Below are positions 1-9,003 of a stretch of 64,000 nucleotides of DNA, piece by piece. Source of the DNA: Leptospiraceae bacterium (GTDB lineage Bacteria; Spirochaetota; Leptospiria; Leptospirales; Leptospiraceae); NCBI GenBank assembly GCA_024233835.1, contig JACKPC010000001.1, positions 992,001 through 1,056,000 on the forward strand, written 5' to 3'. Numbering within the stretch: the first letter of the stretch is position 1; each line of letters begins with the position of its first letter. The translations under genes and the position numbers were made by a program. The notes under the pieces were generated by a model that ran no database searches, was not told where the DNA came from, and worked only from the letters and a program-made list of their open reading frames with translations.

Positions 1-793
1 GGCGGCTAAAAGTCCAGGGAACCCAGGTGGATTGAATTTTTTTTACGGCAGGAAGTTTCTTTAAAAGAGCGGCATCTTCTTTTTCGTTCGTTCTATCTTC
101 AAGGGCAGGGCCGTGCCAGGCACCGCAGATAATCGCAATTTTCTTGTATTTCGCTTCTGCTTCCCGAATTGTCTTTCTCATGAAAGCTTCTCTTAGTTGC
201 TCTTTTTCATCTTCCACTTCGGGTAGCTCGGTTCTCAGAACATGGATAGCTTCCTGTATGGCTTCAAAACAATCTTCCGAATTTTCTCTCTGTTCGAAGG
301 TGTATTCCCACCAGAGTTCTCCATCTTTATAACCGGCTGCTTCGGCGAGGTAACGAAATGGATCGTGATTAACCGGAATTTCGGAAGCTTCTTTCTCTAC
401 TTCCGGTTCTTCTGTTTTTACAGGTTCAGTTGTGTTCTCTTCTTCCGTTTTCTCTGTTTCTTCTTTTTTAAGCTCAAGAGCAATTCGATTGGCAATAGGA
501 AGATCCATAAAGTGCAGGGCCACCTTTTTTTTCAGGGCATATTGCATGGCCTGCCATTCCGGAGAAAATTCGGCAAATGGATAAAAAACGGCTCTTTGAG
601 GTTCTTCCTCCATATAAACCAGAAGGGCCACGGGCGGCTTCATCTTCTTATCCATAACAAGAGGCAGAACATCTTCTGAATCGGGAGGTCCCTCAATCAA
701 AACGCAGTCCGGCTTGAGCTTTTGTAGATGTGTTTTTACTGCCTTGGCCGAACCCGGGCCGTGGTGTCGTATACCGAGAATATGAACCGACAT
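1..793 (-). CDS. DUF5682 family protein, N-terminal part (runs off the left edge)
   Basis: An open frame of 264 codons starts at ATG 793-791 and has no stop before base 1, so only the N-terminal part is present. The protein begins MSVHILGIRHHGPGSA and continues with VLIEGPPDSE, both typical of DUF5682; a GAWHGPAL motif follows further on. The His-rich start, the E-G-P motif and the GAxH-like motif resemble the TIKI/TraB/EreA-like superfamily, which is an inference. A Glu/Lys/Thr-rich low-complexity stretch lies near residues 110-135. The start overlaps the stop of the MoxR gene (TAATG), so the two are probably translationally coupled. In related loci DUF5682 travels with MoxR, SWIM, DUF5691 and a VWA protein. 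The molecular function is unknown. Confidence 0.8.
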   Translation of the reverse strand, partial: MSVHILGIRHHGPGSAKAVKTHLQKLKPDCVLIEGPPDSEDVLPLVMDKKMKPPVALLVYMEEEPQRAVFYPFAEFSPEWQAMQYALKKKVALHFMDLPIANRIALELKKEETEKTEEENTTEPVKTEEPEVEKEASEIPVNHDPFRYLAEAAGYKDGELWWEYTFEQRENSEDCFEAIQEAIHVLRTELPEVEDEKEQLREAFMRKTIREAEAKYKKIAIICGAWHGPALEDRTNEKEDAALLKKLPAVKKIQSTWVPWTFSR

Positions 794-1869
794 TAATCTA
801 CTTCTTTACAGGCCCTGTATATATCTTTCCAGCCGTCTCTCTTTTTTACCACCGTTTCCAGATATTCTTCCCAGACAATTTTATCCTGAACCGGATCGAG
901 AATGATGGCTCCTAAAAGACCGGAAGCCACATCTTTAGCTGTAAGCTTTCCATCTCCGAAATGACCGGCTAAAGCCATACCGTTACTGACAACAGCTATA
1001 GCTTCGGCGGTACTCAGAGTTCCGCTTGGCGATTTGATTTTTGTTTTACCATCCGAACTTAAGCCGCTTCGCAATTCTCTAAAGATAGTTACAATACGCT
1101 TAATTTCTTCCATAGCCGGGACTTCTGCCGGAAGTTCGAGGGCTTTGCCCATGCTATTTACCCTTTGTTGAACAATTTCAATTTCTTCTTCTATTGTATC
1201 GGGAACGGGAAGGATCACCGTATTGAACCTGCGTTTTAGCGCACTCGAAAGTTCATTTACTCCCTTGTCGCGGTTATTGGCAGTAGCGATAAGGTTAAAA
1301 CCTTTTACAGCCTGTACTTCGGTGTTTAACTCCGGAATAGGAAGCGTCTTTTCTGAAAGGATGGTAATCAATGTGTCCTGCACATCAGAGCTGACTCGGG
1401 TAAGCTCTTCCAGCCTTGCAATTTGTCCCGATTGCATAGCTTTCATGAGTGGAGTAATTACAAGAGCCTTTTCCGAGGGACCTTCTGAAAGTAAGCGAGC
1501 ATAGTTCCAACCGTAACGAATGGCCTCTTCTCCGGTACCGGCAGTTCCCTGGATCATGAGAGTTGAAACACCGCTGATTGCAGCCGCCAGATGCTCGGAC
1601 ACCCAGGATTTGGCGGTTCCGGGTAGACCGTATAAAAGTAGGGCCCTATCCGTAGTAAGGGTAGCTACAGCAATTTCCATTAACCTCCGGTTGCCGATGT
1701 ATTTGGCAGATACCGTGAACCCATTTTTTAACTTCCCACCTACAAGATAGGTAACCACAGCTTCAGGAGATAGCTCCCAGTTTGGAGGTCTTTTACTCTT
1801 ATCCTGTTTTTTTAATTCGGCAAGCTCTTCTTTAAATTGTTCTTCCGCGTGCGCTCTCAGTACTGACAT
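793..1869 (-). CDS. MoxR-type AAA+ ATPase
   Basis: A 358-residue AAA+ ATPase of the MoxR group. The Walker A motif is GLPGTAKS near residue 85. The region LEELTRVSSDVQDTL takes the Walker B/lid position, LIATANNRD is sensor 1, and SALKRRF supplies the arginine finger. MoxR ATPases act as chaperone-like remodelling factors and usually work with a von Willebrand factor A (VWA) partner. No VWA gene is visible here; it may lie beyond the left edge. The gene sits 23 bp after the DUF5691 gene and overlaps the DUF5682 gene by one base, which places it in the middle of a tight operon. Family assignment is secure; the substrate is unknown. Confidence 0.9.
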   Translation of the reverse strand: MSVLRAHAEEQFKEELAELKKQDKSKRPPNWELSPEAVVTYLVGGKLKNGFTVSAKYIGNRRLMEIAVATLTTDRALLLYGLPGTAKSWVSEHLAAAISGVSTLMIQGTAGTGEEAIRYGWNYARLLSEGPSEKALVITPLMKAMQSGQIARLEELTRVSSDVQDTLITILSEKTLPIPELNTEVQAVKGFNLIATANNRDKGVNELSSALKRRFNTVILPVPDTIEEEIEIVQQRVNSMGKALELPAEVPAMEEIKRIVTIFRELRSGLSSDGKTKIKSPSGTLSTAEAIAVVSNGMALAGHFGDGKLTAKDVASGLLGAIILDPVQDKIVWEEYLETVVKKRDGWKDIYRACKEVD

Positions 1870-1892
1870 TTCAAATCCTTTCTATTTGTATT

Positions 1893-3407
1893 TTATGATA
1901 TATTGAAACTTTCTTTAATTCTTTTTCTAAGCTCTACTGCTAAAAGCATGTTGCTGATAGCCTCTTTTAGAGAATCATTATTAGCTACGATTTCATTGGC
2001 CTTTTCGAGAAAGTCCGGGTGAATGTAAGGGTTCAGGGTATAAATTTCATTCTTATTGTAGTACCAATTTTTATACTGAGAACCCAGTTCATTCATGGCT
2101 TTCTGGGTAAAATTATAGGACCAGGGAAATCTGCAATTATTCAAATAATATAATATATTAATTCCGTAACGACCCGTAACATAGATTTTTTTATCTAAGA
2201 AATATTCCAGATCTGTGTCCTGCAAAGAATCTAAAAGACGAATCACCACATCTTCCTGCATAGCCGGAAACTTGCTGTTTTTGGATTTTTCTTCAAGAAT
2301 AGCTTTTGCCCAGTCTCTATCGGAATGCAGAGAAGTAGAATCATAAATGGCAGGAAGGAATCTGGCATTCTTCTTAGAAGATTGTAAAAGCCGGATAAAC
2401 TCTTCCGGATTTGTACCGAGGTTTGAGCTGAGTTCAGAAGGAGGAAGCAAAGAAAGAAAATTAAAGACTTCTCCTTCTTCCGGAGTCAGACCTTTGATGT
2501 CCTTATCCAATTTAATGCCCAGATCCGAAAACATCTCTCCTGTTTTTGTTGGAATAATAAATTCCAGGGAAGCTGAAGAAAGGAGTTTTCCGGAACCCTT
2601 AAACTTGATACAGGAAGGAATATAGGCGGATAATTTTGAACGTAATTTGGAATCTTTGATGCGGACTAAAAAATCAACTGCAATGCTTCTCACCCTATCG
2701 CTTTTGTCAGATAAAAAGGATTCCAGCATTTTCTCATCATCCGGGGATAAACCCTGACGCATACAGAGTAAAAATGCAGTTCTGTTGGCTGCATTTTCTT
2801 CTTTCCAGGTAGAGAGGAGATACTCACGGCTTAAAGCGGCATCTCTTTCCCTTACATTTTTTAAAAGCTCTACTCTTTCGGCAGTTTTACCTTCTTCCCA
2901 GGCTTCTTTTTCGGTTTTCGGGCTCAGGTAATCCCAGTCCGGGTTTAAACTTACGAGCCATTCTCCGCGTTTACCCGTACTATCCGGAAGGTACTTTCGC
3001 AGTTCTATAAACTTTTTTCCGTAGTCTAAAAGTCTCGGAACAAATTCGGGTGGAATTATTTCTTTAGTATTTACACAGGCAGAAAGGAAAAATTGTAGAA
3101 CATCAGCAAAATCATGGCTGAGAATCTTTTGCAGGATAGAAGTTTTTTCGGCTGAAATAATTGCTTTCGTTTCCGGTTCTGCTTCTTTATAGGGAATCTC
3201 TGACATCTTTGGAAATTCCTTACCTGCATTTATATAATTTAAGCTTAAAGCACAGAGAAAGAAAAACTCTTCTTCCGGATTTTTTGCTTTTCTTTTCACA
3301 TTCTCTCTGAAGCCGGAAAGAGTATCACTAAAGGAAAGTTTATCGAGACTCTCTTTGGCCGTACCGAAAAGAGACACTTTTTGTAATTGTAACCAATCTT
3401 CTATCAT
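1893..3407 (-). CDS. DUF5691 family protein
   Basis: A 504-residue soluble protein without a signal peptide or membrane segment. Its length, alpha-helical and HEAT-like appearance (for example the stretch SDRVRSIAVDFLVRIKDSKL near residue 240), and position between a SWIM protein and a MoxR ATPase match DUF5691. HEAT-like repeats would suit a scaffold in a multi-protein complex; this is inference. It lies 8 bp after the SWIM gene and 23 bp before the MoxR gene, so the three are co-transcribed. The family assignment rests mainly on context and general appearance, so it is less secure than those of its neighbours. Confidence 0.75.
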   Translation of the reverse strand: MIEDWLQLQKVSLFGTAKESLDKLSFSDTLSGFRENVKRKAKNPEEEFFFLCALSLNYINAGKEFPKMSEIPYKEAEPETKAIISAEKTSILQKILSHDFADVLQFFLSACVNTKEIIPPEFVPRLLDYGKKFIELRKYLPDSTGKRGEWLVSLNPDWDYLSPKTEKEAWEEGKTAERVELLKNVRERDAALSREYLLSTWKEENAANRTAFLLCMRQGLSPDDEKMLESFLSDKSDRVRSIAVDFLVRIKDSKLRSKLSAYIPSCIKFKGSGKLLSSASLEFIIPTKTGEMFSDLGIKLDKDIKGLTPEEGEVFNFLSLLPPSELSSNLGTNPEEFIRLLQSSKKNARFLPAIYDSTSLHSDRDWAKAILEEKSKNSKFPAMQEDVVIRLLDSLQDTDLEYFLDKKIYVTGRYGINILYYLNNCRFPWSYNFTQKAMNELGSQYKNWYYNKNEIYTLNPYIHPDFLEKANEIVANNDSLKEAISNMLLAVELRKRIKESFNIS

Positions 3408-3415
3408 AGTATTTA

Positions 3416-4711
3416 TTAGAATATTATATAATGTTTATTTTGCCAGGCACCCAGGGGCAAAAACTCATCTTCTTTTCGTAAGAGAGCCATAGTCAGGGGT
3501 CTGCCACCGCTTAGGGCCAGAAGTTCCCAGGCAGCAGGAAAACCTTTCTCCACAGAAACAAATCGACCTTCAGAATCCTTAAGGTATAGGCTACCCTTAT
3601 CATAGACAGGAGCCACATTTTCAAGAATAAGAGGAACTCTATCCAGCCAGGGGTTTATGGAAAGTAAATCTGAATAGGCTTCCTGCACTTCTTCAAGATT
3701 TTTAAATCCCTCCGCTAAAAAAGGTTCTGTGTTATTCCCTTTTGTTTTTACCAGGGCGCGGTATTGTGCGACACCGGGAAAGAAAACCAATTCGGCTTCA
3801 ATCGAAAGACCGGGCATGAGGCTTACATCGTGAATCTGACTTCCGACGGCAAAGCTCAAAATAAGAGCAAAGCGTTTTGTCTTCTTGCCGTAGAGCCAGT
3901 TGGATTGAACACTCAGGTTGTCTTCCTGTTCGACTTTTTTACTCAGGATAAGGTAGGTATCTTTGATTCCTTCTTGTAATTTAAGCTCATCCTGATTTTG
4001 AGGCCAGCCTATAAGAGAACGAAGTTCTTCCTGAAGGTCTTCAGCCTGGGAGTTTATATTTTTATGACCCTCCGTAGTAAGATAAATTCGACATATCTTT
4101 TTTAAAGTTAGAGACTTCCAGGAATCGTCATTAAAGTTAATATCGGAGAGAGAACGCAGCATAGCCGCAAGCCCCGTAGCCTGAGAATCCACCATTCTCG
4201 CGCGGGCTGTTTCCCAGAAATGAGACTCCTGAACTGTATCCAGAAGACCCACCCGAATCATCCCCTGCAACCTGTCCTGAAGTTCAAGAATTCCTTCCTG
4301 GATTTTTTTCTCCTTGGCTTCTGTGCGTTTGGCTTTCGCTTTTTCATCTACAGGTTTTTTGGGAGCTTTCTTTTTTTCTTCACTGGCCTGTCTTTTATCC
4401 AGCCATTCTTTTACCCAGTCCGGCTCTTCGGTAGTTTTAAACGTAGAAGATTGATTTACATATAAGAGAAAAAGCCCCAGTCCATGCTTGCAGGGAAACT
4501 TCCGACTCGGACAGGAACAGCTAAAGGCAATATTTTGCAGGTCAATCTTCGTTCTATAGGGATTCTTCCCGCTACCCTGGCATTCTCCCCAGAGAGCCTT
4601 CTCGTTTACCGCATAACTTACCCACTTACGGGCATTGGCCAGTCCCTTTCCGGCTTTGGTTGAGGAAGCATCGGGAGAAAGTGCCAGCACCTGCTCTTCT
4701 GTCCAATTCAT
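3416..4711 (-). CDS. SWIM zinc-finger protein
   Basis: A 431-residue protein with a SWIM zinc finger near residues 63-77. The motif FSCSCPSRKFPCKHGLGL gives the CxCx(n)CxH ligand pattern. A Lys/Glu-rich linker follows (about residues 108-140), then a long alpha/beta region with no recognised domain. SWIM fingers bind nucleic acid or protein. This is the first gene of the SWIM-DUF5691-MoxR-DUF5682 operon. A short AAAGG lies about 11 bp before the ATG. The 174 bp to the next, divergent gene (start 4886) must hold both promoters, but none is clear by eye. Confidence 0.88.
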   Translation of the reverse strand: MNWTEEQVLALSPDASSTKAGKGLANARKWVSYAVNEKALWGECQGSGKNPYRTKIDLQNIAFSCSCPSRKFPCKHGLGLFLLYVNQSSTFKTTEEPDWVKEWLDKRQASEEKKKAPKKPVDEKAKAKRTEAKEKKIQEGILELQDRLQGMIRVGLLDTVQESHFWETARARMVDSQATGLAAMLRSLSDINFNDDSWKSLTLKKICRIYLTTEGHKNINSQAEDLQEELRSLIGWPQNQDELKLQEGIKDTYLILSKKVEQEDNLSVQSNWLYGKKTKRFALILSFAVGSQIHDVSLMPGLSIEAELVFFPGVAQYRALVKTKGNNTEPFLAEGFKNLEEVQEAYSDLLSINPWLDRVPLILENVAPVYDKGSLYLKDSEGRFVSVEKGFPAAWELLALSGGRPLTMALLRKEDEFLPLGAWQNKHYIIF

Positions 4712-4885
4712 AGCACCATTGCCTTTCGGGATTTAAAGCACTTCAAGAAGAATTTTAAATTTTTCAAAAAATTCTAATTAATTCTTTACGGGATGATTTT
4801 GGGTAGTGAGATAAAGGATAATAAGGTTTTAAGATTTGAAAAAAGATTGAACCTTAAAGCTTACAAAGATTATTTTATAAATTGC

Positions 4886-5848
4886 ATGAAATATTTTACA
4901 TTTCTAATATTCTTACTACTTACTGTAAGTCCGGAAGCAAAAGAGAAGTCTAAATTCATGGTCTATCCCTTTATAAACCTGCAGGGAGTTTCTAAAAAAG
5001 CAGCCCTGAACAATACCCTGATAACTTCAGAAATTTTAGAAAATTTATCCTTAGATTTAATAGAGAAAGATAATGTTTCATTAGAGGATATCCCGGATAG
5101 GCTCCCGTCCATAAAAAAGATGTCCAGGGAAGCCGGAGAAAAAGGAGCAAATTATCTTATCTGGGGAACAGTCCGGGCATCCGGTTATAAATACTATAGA
5201 AATATTTATATCATTGATACCGAATCAGAAAACATTTTATATGATTTTTCGCTTGAATGTTCGAAGTCTAATTGTACCCGGAAGGAATTATACATTTTAA
5301 ACCAGAAGATTAAGACCTTTTGTGATAAGCATAAAATCTCCTACAAGAATAAAGAGATAGTATCCAAACTTACAGGAACACCTCCCGGTGATAAATATCT
5401 TAAATCAAACGACTACAAAACACATAAAAAATATTTGTCTTTAATTCTCCCGGGTAGCGGGCAGTGGTTACTGGGAAGCGAAAGGAAAGGGTATCTATTC
5501 TCCGGATTGTTTTTATTTACTTTAAACATATATAATGCACAAAAATATATTTATTCTGTGGAAGAATCTCGAAAAGCAAGATTTTTAAAAGGAATCTCTC
5601 TATATGCCTATACCCAAAACAATCCTTCTTATGGAGCTATTTGGGTTTATGGAGAGAAAGCCGAAAAAGCAGAAAAGGGCTGGGAATACAGTGCAAACAA
5701 CTGGCTCTTTATTGCTGCCTGTGTCTATGTTTATAACGTTTATGATATATTCTATATTTCTGATGATACCAACTTCTCTCTAAATATCCAAGCTCCTATC
5801 CGGAAACATCCAGCAGTTTTCTCGATAGGAATCCATCACAGGTTTTAA
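4886..5848 (+). CDS. Exported protein: TolB/FlgO-like N-terminal part with DUF5683-like membrane part
   Basis: The open frame extends up to 4793, but ATG 4886 is preferred because it gives a signal peptide (MKYFTFLIFLLLTVS) of about 18 residues; the extra 31 residues upstream are charged and non-hydrophobic. Neither start has a strong ribosome binding site. After the signal, the sequence KFMVYPFINLQG and the following helix/strand pattern resemble TolB-N/FlgO/CsgG-like envelope domains. Later, LSLILPGSGQWLLGSERKG and two hydrophobic segments resemble DUF5683, a small membrane module. The protein is 320 residues from ATG 4886. It is the first of three tightly packed envelope genes (4 bp to the next). 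Function unknown. Confidence 0.7.
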   Translation: MKYFTFLIFLLLTVSPEAKEKSKFMVYPFINLQGVSKKAALNNTLITSEILENLSLDLIEKDNVSLEDIPDRLPSIKKMSREAGEKGANYLIWGTVRASGYKYYRNIYIIDTESENILYDFSLECSKSNCTRKELYILNQKIKTFCDKHKISYKNKEIVSKLTGTPPGDKYLKSNDYKTHKKYLSLILPGSGQWLLGSERKGYLFSGLFLFTLNIYNAQKYIYSVEESRKARFLKGISLYAYTQNNPSYGAIWVYGEKAEKAEKGWEYSANNWLFIAACVYVYNVYDIFYISDDTNFSLNIQAPIRKHPAVFSIGIHHRF

Positions 5849-5852
5849 TCCT

Positions 5853-6653
5853 ATGAAAAAATTGATTCTTATAATTGTTTTAATATTCATGCCAAATTTT
5901 TTATTATCGAAAGAAGTCATCGGAAACAAAGAATTATCGCATAGTGAGTTAGGCCCTTACGGACAGGAAGTAGAGAGGCAAACTTATAAAAGTTTTTTAA
6001 CGATCGGCCTGGATGGTTTCAAGCTTACAACTGTAAACCTCGGATATAACTTAAATAGTTTTTTCTCTCTTGGAGTTTCTTATAACTTTCATTACAACGG
6101 GGGCTGGGATATGGGGACTTATGATTTTGGCACAATGGATAAGGGAATTATTACATATGCCGAAACATACCAGCAAGATTATGGAAAAACACAGGGCGTA
6201 CCTGATATGAACCTAAATGCATTCCTACATTTCTATCCTTTCATCCAGGACAACTACCCCTATTATATTTCAGCTTACCTCGGCAGAACTCGAAAATCAA
6301 AAGTTATACTTTCATCCTTAAATACGGTTTTTGTGTCTCCGGCTATATTCGGAACGGAGGAGTATGGCTACCCGGTTTTAAGTATGACAGCAGAATTATT
6401 ACCCACATTTTATTATGGATTAGGGCTTGGTGGAAAGTTTTTACTTCCATTTGGATTAACGGTAGGAATTGAATTTGGATTGGTAAGTCTTCATAAGCCT
6501 GCATTTGATCCTAACATAAAACTGGCTTATCCGGATCCCGGATATATAAGCCCGGAAAGGTTTTGGATCTTACATGAACAATTAAGATATGCGGTCCGGC
6601 CACCAGGAACGATAAAGTTGAACTATGCGTTCTTAATAGGAATCAGCATATGA
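5853..6653 (+). CDS. Predicted outer-membrane beta-barrel protein
   Basis: A 266-residue protein with a signal peptide (MKKLILIIVLIFMPNFLL, cleavage probably near SK/E). The mature part is rich in aromatic and glycine residues in alternating strands, for example LTTVNLGYNLNSFFSLGVSY, and ends LNYAFLIGISI. A hydrophobic residue at the C-terminus is usual for barrels inserted by BamA. No specific family is recognised. It starts 4 bp after the upstream gene and its stop overlaps the next start (ATGA), so the three genes probably form one transcript and may encode one envelope assembly. Confidence 0.65.
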   Translation: MKKLILIIVLIFMPNFLLSKEVIGNKELSHSELGPYGQEVERQTYKSFLTIGLDGFKLTTVNLGYNLNSFFSLGVSYNFHYNGGWDMGTYDFGTMDKGIITYAETYQQDYGKTQGVPDMNLNAFLHFYPFIQDNYPYYISAYLGRTRKSKVILSSLNTVFVSPAIFGTEEYGYPVLSMTAELLPTFYYGLGLGGKFLLPFGLTVGIEFGLVSLHKPAFDPNIKLAYPDPGYISPERFWILHEQLRYAVRPPGTIKLNYAFLIGISI

Positions 6654-7300
6654 AATATTTTCTTTTACTAATATTTTTAATCATAAATTGCAGGGCAAGT
6701 TTACTAAACAGAAGCATCGGATATAAAGAAATAGAAGTTAAGAACTCATCGGATCCAATTGCCATACTCAAAGATCCGATATTAAGATTACAACAACCGA
6801 GCGGCCTGCCTGACCAGAAACCTTATTTGGAAGCCTATAAAGAGAGCTTAGTAGACGCAATCCTTGTTCACATTCAAAATACCGGAAAGTTTTCTAAAAT
6901 CTATAGAGAAAAAGAATATGTGTCTGATTCAGAAGATACTATTTATATCCAAATTGATATTCGTGGTTCGGAAAGAATCAGGATAGGTTATTATAACCCG
7001 GAACCGTGGAATGAGGATTCAGGTGATATATTGTTTTTGCCAACCTTTATACCGGGGTTCTGGCCTGCGACGGGTTATTTTCCTCTTCTCGCAAAGACCG
7101 GAAGCATAGACATCAATCTTGATTGTACACTAAAAAAAGCAAGCAAAGAACAAAAGATATCTATTCTTAAATCCGACAAATATAGCTTATTGATTTACGG
7201 AGTCTATCGGAGAAAAGAGGGAGAAGAACTCTCTATACTTTTATTCGAAAGAGCTCTTGAAGAACTCAGCTTGAAAATTATAGATACAGAATGGGATTAG
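6650..7300 (+). CDS. Predicted lipoprotein
   Basis: A 216-residue protein with a lipoprotein signal: MKYFLLLIFLIINC followed by RASLL, so Cys14 would be lipidated. The rest is soluble, with a strand-rich middle (YIQIDIRGSERIRIGYY) and a Pro/Trp/Gly-rich loop (FLPTFIPGFWPATGYFP). No known family is recognised. The start overlaps the stop of the barrel gene by four bases (ATGA), which implies translational coupling. A possible terminator follows at 7383-7406. Inferred role: periplasmic or outer-leaflet partner of the two preceding envelope proteins. Confidence 0.65.
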   Translation: MKYFLLLIFLIINCRASLLNRSIGYKEIEVKNSSDPIAILKDPILRLQQPSGLPDQKPYLEAYKESLVDAILVHIQNTGKFSKIYREKEYVSDSEDTIYIQIDIRGSERIRIGYYNPEPWNEDSGDILFLPTFIPGFWPATGYFPLLAKTGSIDINLDCTLKKASKEQKISILKSDKYSLLIYGVYRRKEGEELSILLFERALEELSLKIIDTEWD

Positions 7301-7382
7301 GAATTTGATGATTAGATGTTTGGAATTAAAGGTATGCTCAGGAATTAGTAGGGGGCAATTAACGGGCCAGCCACCAGCGATT

Positions 7383-7406
7383 AAGCTGTCAGCGTTCAGC
7401 TTTTTT
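7383..7406 (+). terminator. Possible terminator for the 4886-7300 operon
   Basis: A short stem AAGCTG / CAGCTT with an 8-base loop is followed by six T residues on the plus strand. The stem is only 6 bp, so it is weak. It overlaps the 3' end of the opposing PAS gene. The surrounding AGC-rich sequence (7367-7402) contains several imperfect copies of CAGC/GCTG and may be a small dispersed repeat. Confidence 0.35.
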
Positions 7407-8201
7407 ACTTTCCGTAATATCCTGATTTAGTGCTACGACCCCTTCAAACTGATTATTTTCATCAAAGATGGGTAATGCCCAGTTAAATATTATTTTATGA
7501 GATCCATCGAAGCATTCAATCTCTATTTCCTCCTTAAAAGAGGATTCTCCATATTTGATTGCTCTTGCTACTGCCCAGTCTTCCTGCTTTATTAATTCTT
7601 TCGTGCTATACCACCAGGCTTTATACTGGTGAAATTCATCTATTCCAACATAGAGAGCACCTTCCCAAATATTCTTTCCGGTTTCATTACCGTGAATAAT
7701 TACGCCATTCTTATCCGTAATCCAAACGCCCACAGGTAATATTTCCAGAATGTGTTTTAACCAGGATTCGCTTTTTCTCAATTCATTTAAGGTATTTTTT
7801 TGTTCTGTAATATTCTGAATAGTTACATGAACTATCTCTTTGTCTTCAAATAAATATTTACAGGGAGTGGCCATAGCATAAAATGTGGTTCCATCTTTTC
7901 TCTTGAAGCTTGTTTCAACACTTAATTTCTCTACTTTTTGCATAGTATCTCGCACTTTGGCAGAATGTTCTAATTCAGATTCATCATGTAAATCAAATAT
8001 ACTCTTTTTTAAAATTTCCTCTTTTGTATAGCCAAATTCATGCAACGCACTATCATTAATATCTAAAATATGCATGTCAAGATCATGAATGATAATTGGG
8101 ATAACTGAATGCTTAAATATCTTGTAGAAAATATTGTTGTTTTTATCACTTTGCAGGAAGTCCGTAAATGAATTTGATATTTTATGAGCTTTATTTTCCA
8201 T
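7389..8201 (-). CDS. PAS-PAS sensor protein without output domain
   Basis: A 270-residue cytoplasmic protein with two PAS domains. The first (about 25-135) has IPIIIHDLDMHILDIND, FGYTKEEIL and a PAC-type end (VTIQNITEQK). The second (about 145-265) has LPVGVWITDKNGVI and ends VVALNQDITESKKAER. The stop comes right after the PAC motif, exactly where a kinase, GGDEF or phosphatase domain normally begins. The gene has one of the best ribosome binding sites in the window (GGAGG at 8213-8209, about 7 bp before the ATG). It may be a truncated kinase or a stand-alone sensor acting through partners. The ligand is unknown. Confidence 0.8.
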   Translation of the reverse strand: MENKAHKISNSFTDFLQSDKNNNIFYKIFKHSVIPIIIHDLDMHILDINDSALHEFGYTKEEILKKSIFDLHDESELEHSAKVRDTMQKVEKLSVETSFKRKDGTTFYAMATPCKYLFEDKEIVHVTIQNITEQKNTLNELRKSESWLKHILEILPVGVWITDKNGVIIHGNETGKNIWEGALYVGIDEFHQYKAWWYSTKELIKQEDWAVARAIKYGESSFKEEIEIECFDGSHKIIFNWALPIFDENNQFEGVVALNQDITESKKAER

Positions 8202-8439
8202 GATTTACCTCCACCGGTTCCTGCGAAATTATTGTTTTGTTTTGGCATGTTTGACTTGAGGAATAGAATTTTTATGCAAATAATACTGCATAGTTAAGAA
8301 TTGAATGAACTTAAATTACCGTCAAGAAAAATAACATCACCGCAGGAAAGGTGAAAAAGGGTATATATTTGTAATTTCTATCCTACAGAAAAATTACAGA
8401 ATACACCATATTTTTAAAATTTGCTATTTGAAACCTCGC
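8202..8439. other. Intergenic region between divergent PAS gene and 8503 operon
   Basis: About 300 bp separate the two divergent starts. Apart from the PAS ribosome binding site (8209-8213) and the promoter at 8440-8469, I see only A/T-rich sequence. No tRNA-like fold, clear hairpin or small gene with a ribosome binding site was found. Confidence 0.5.
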
Positions 8440-8469
8440 TTGACAAAGTAGAATAAATACAATTATGAT
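8440..8469 (+). promoter_or_regulatory. Sigma-70-type promoter
   Basis: TTGACA (8440-8445) and TATGAT (8464-8469) are separated by 18 bp, close to the housekeeping consensus. Transcription would start near 8476, about 27 bp before the ATG at 8503. It is the only strong promoter upstream of the 8503-12737 gene run and probably drives the secreted protein, tsaB, rnr and the hydrolase. Confidence 0.65.
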
Positions 8470-8502
8470 AGACTTAAAAACAGGAAAGGAAATGCTTAGC
8501 TT

Positions 8503-8979
8503 ATGAAACTCCTATGGTCTTTATTCGCTCTTATTCTATATTTCGCTGCTTCCCTGCTTTTTTCTTACCCGTTTACAACTTCGGAAAAAGCCTTTTTTGA
8601 ATCCTATAAATTCTACGATTCTGAGGTTCGGCATTCGATGATTCGTTTCCCCCAAAGCCTTATCACGATAAGCAGCCATTGCCTGAAGCGAAGCGGAACG
8701 AGGTATTATTCGAGAGACTGTGAAGCCTGGAAAATCTATGAAGGTATAGACGACAGAAGCCTGATTAAAAAAGTTTCGGAAGGCCCCTATGCTCATCGTT
8801 CTACCTCTGAAATTGTATTCGCCCTCTGCAAAGAATCCGGGGGAGTGGTTTATTCTGAAGTGAATGAATATATCCGAATGGGTAGAGAGATAGAAATCAT
8901 GGATTTTTGTGGCTATGAAGACGGGTCAATGGCTTCGGTTCGTTCGATTCTGCATTTTTTGCAAAAGAAGACTCTATAA
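8503..8979 (+). CDS. Small exported protein of unknown function
   Basis: A 158-residue protein with an N-terminal hydrophobic signal (MKLLWSLFALILYFAASLLF). The mature part has four Cys residues (SSHCLKR, RDCEAW, FALCKES, MDFCGYE), enough for two disulfides, which fits export. No family is recognised. It is the first gene after the promoter at 8440-8469 and lies 24 bp before tsaB, probably in the same transcript. Confidence 0.6.
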   Translation: MKLLWSLFALILYFAASLLFSYPFTTSEKAFFESYKFYDSEVRHSMIRFPQSLITISSHCLKRSGTRYYSRDCEAWKIYEGIDDRSLIKKVSEGPYAHRSTSEIVFALCKESGGVVYSEVNEYIRMGREIEIMDFCGYEDGSMASVRSILHFLQKKTL

Positions 8980-9003
8980 TAAATATATAGTTAATAGAAT
9001 ATA

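Noticed and set aside
242..679. A 145-residue plus-strand frame at the left edge
   Set aside because: The opposite strand holds the DUF5682 gene; the plus-strand product is Phe-rich and has no gene features.
8063..8248. A small minus-strand gene overlapping the PAS start
   Set aside because: It overlaps a well-supported gene with a strong ribosome binding site and has no recognisable product.
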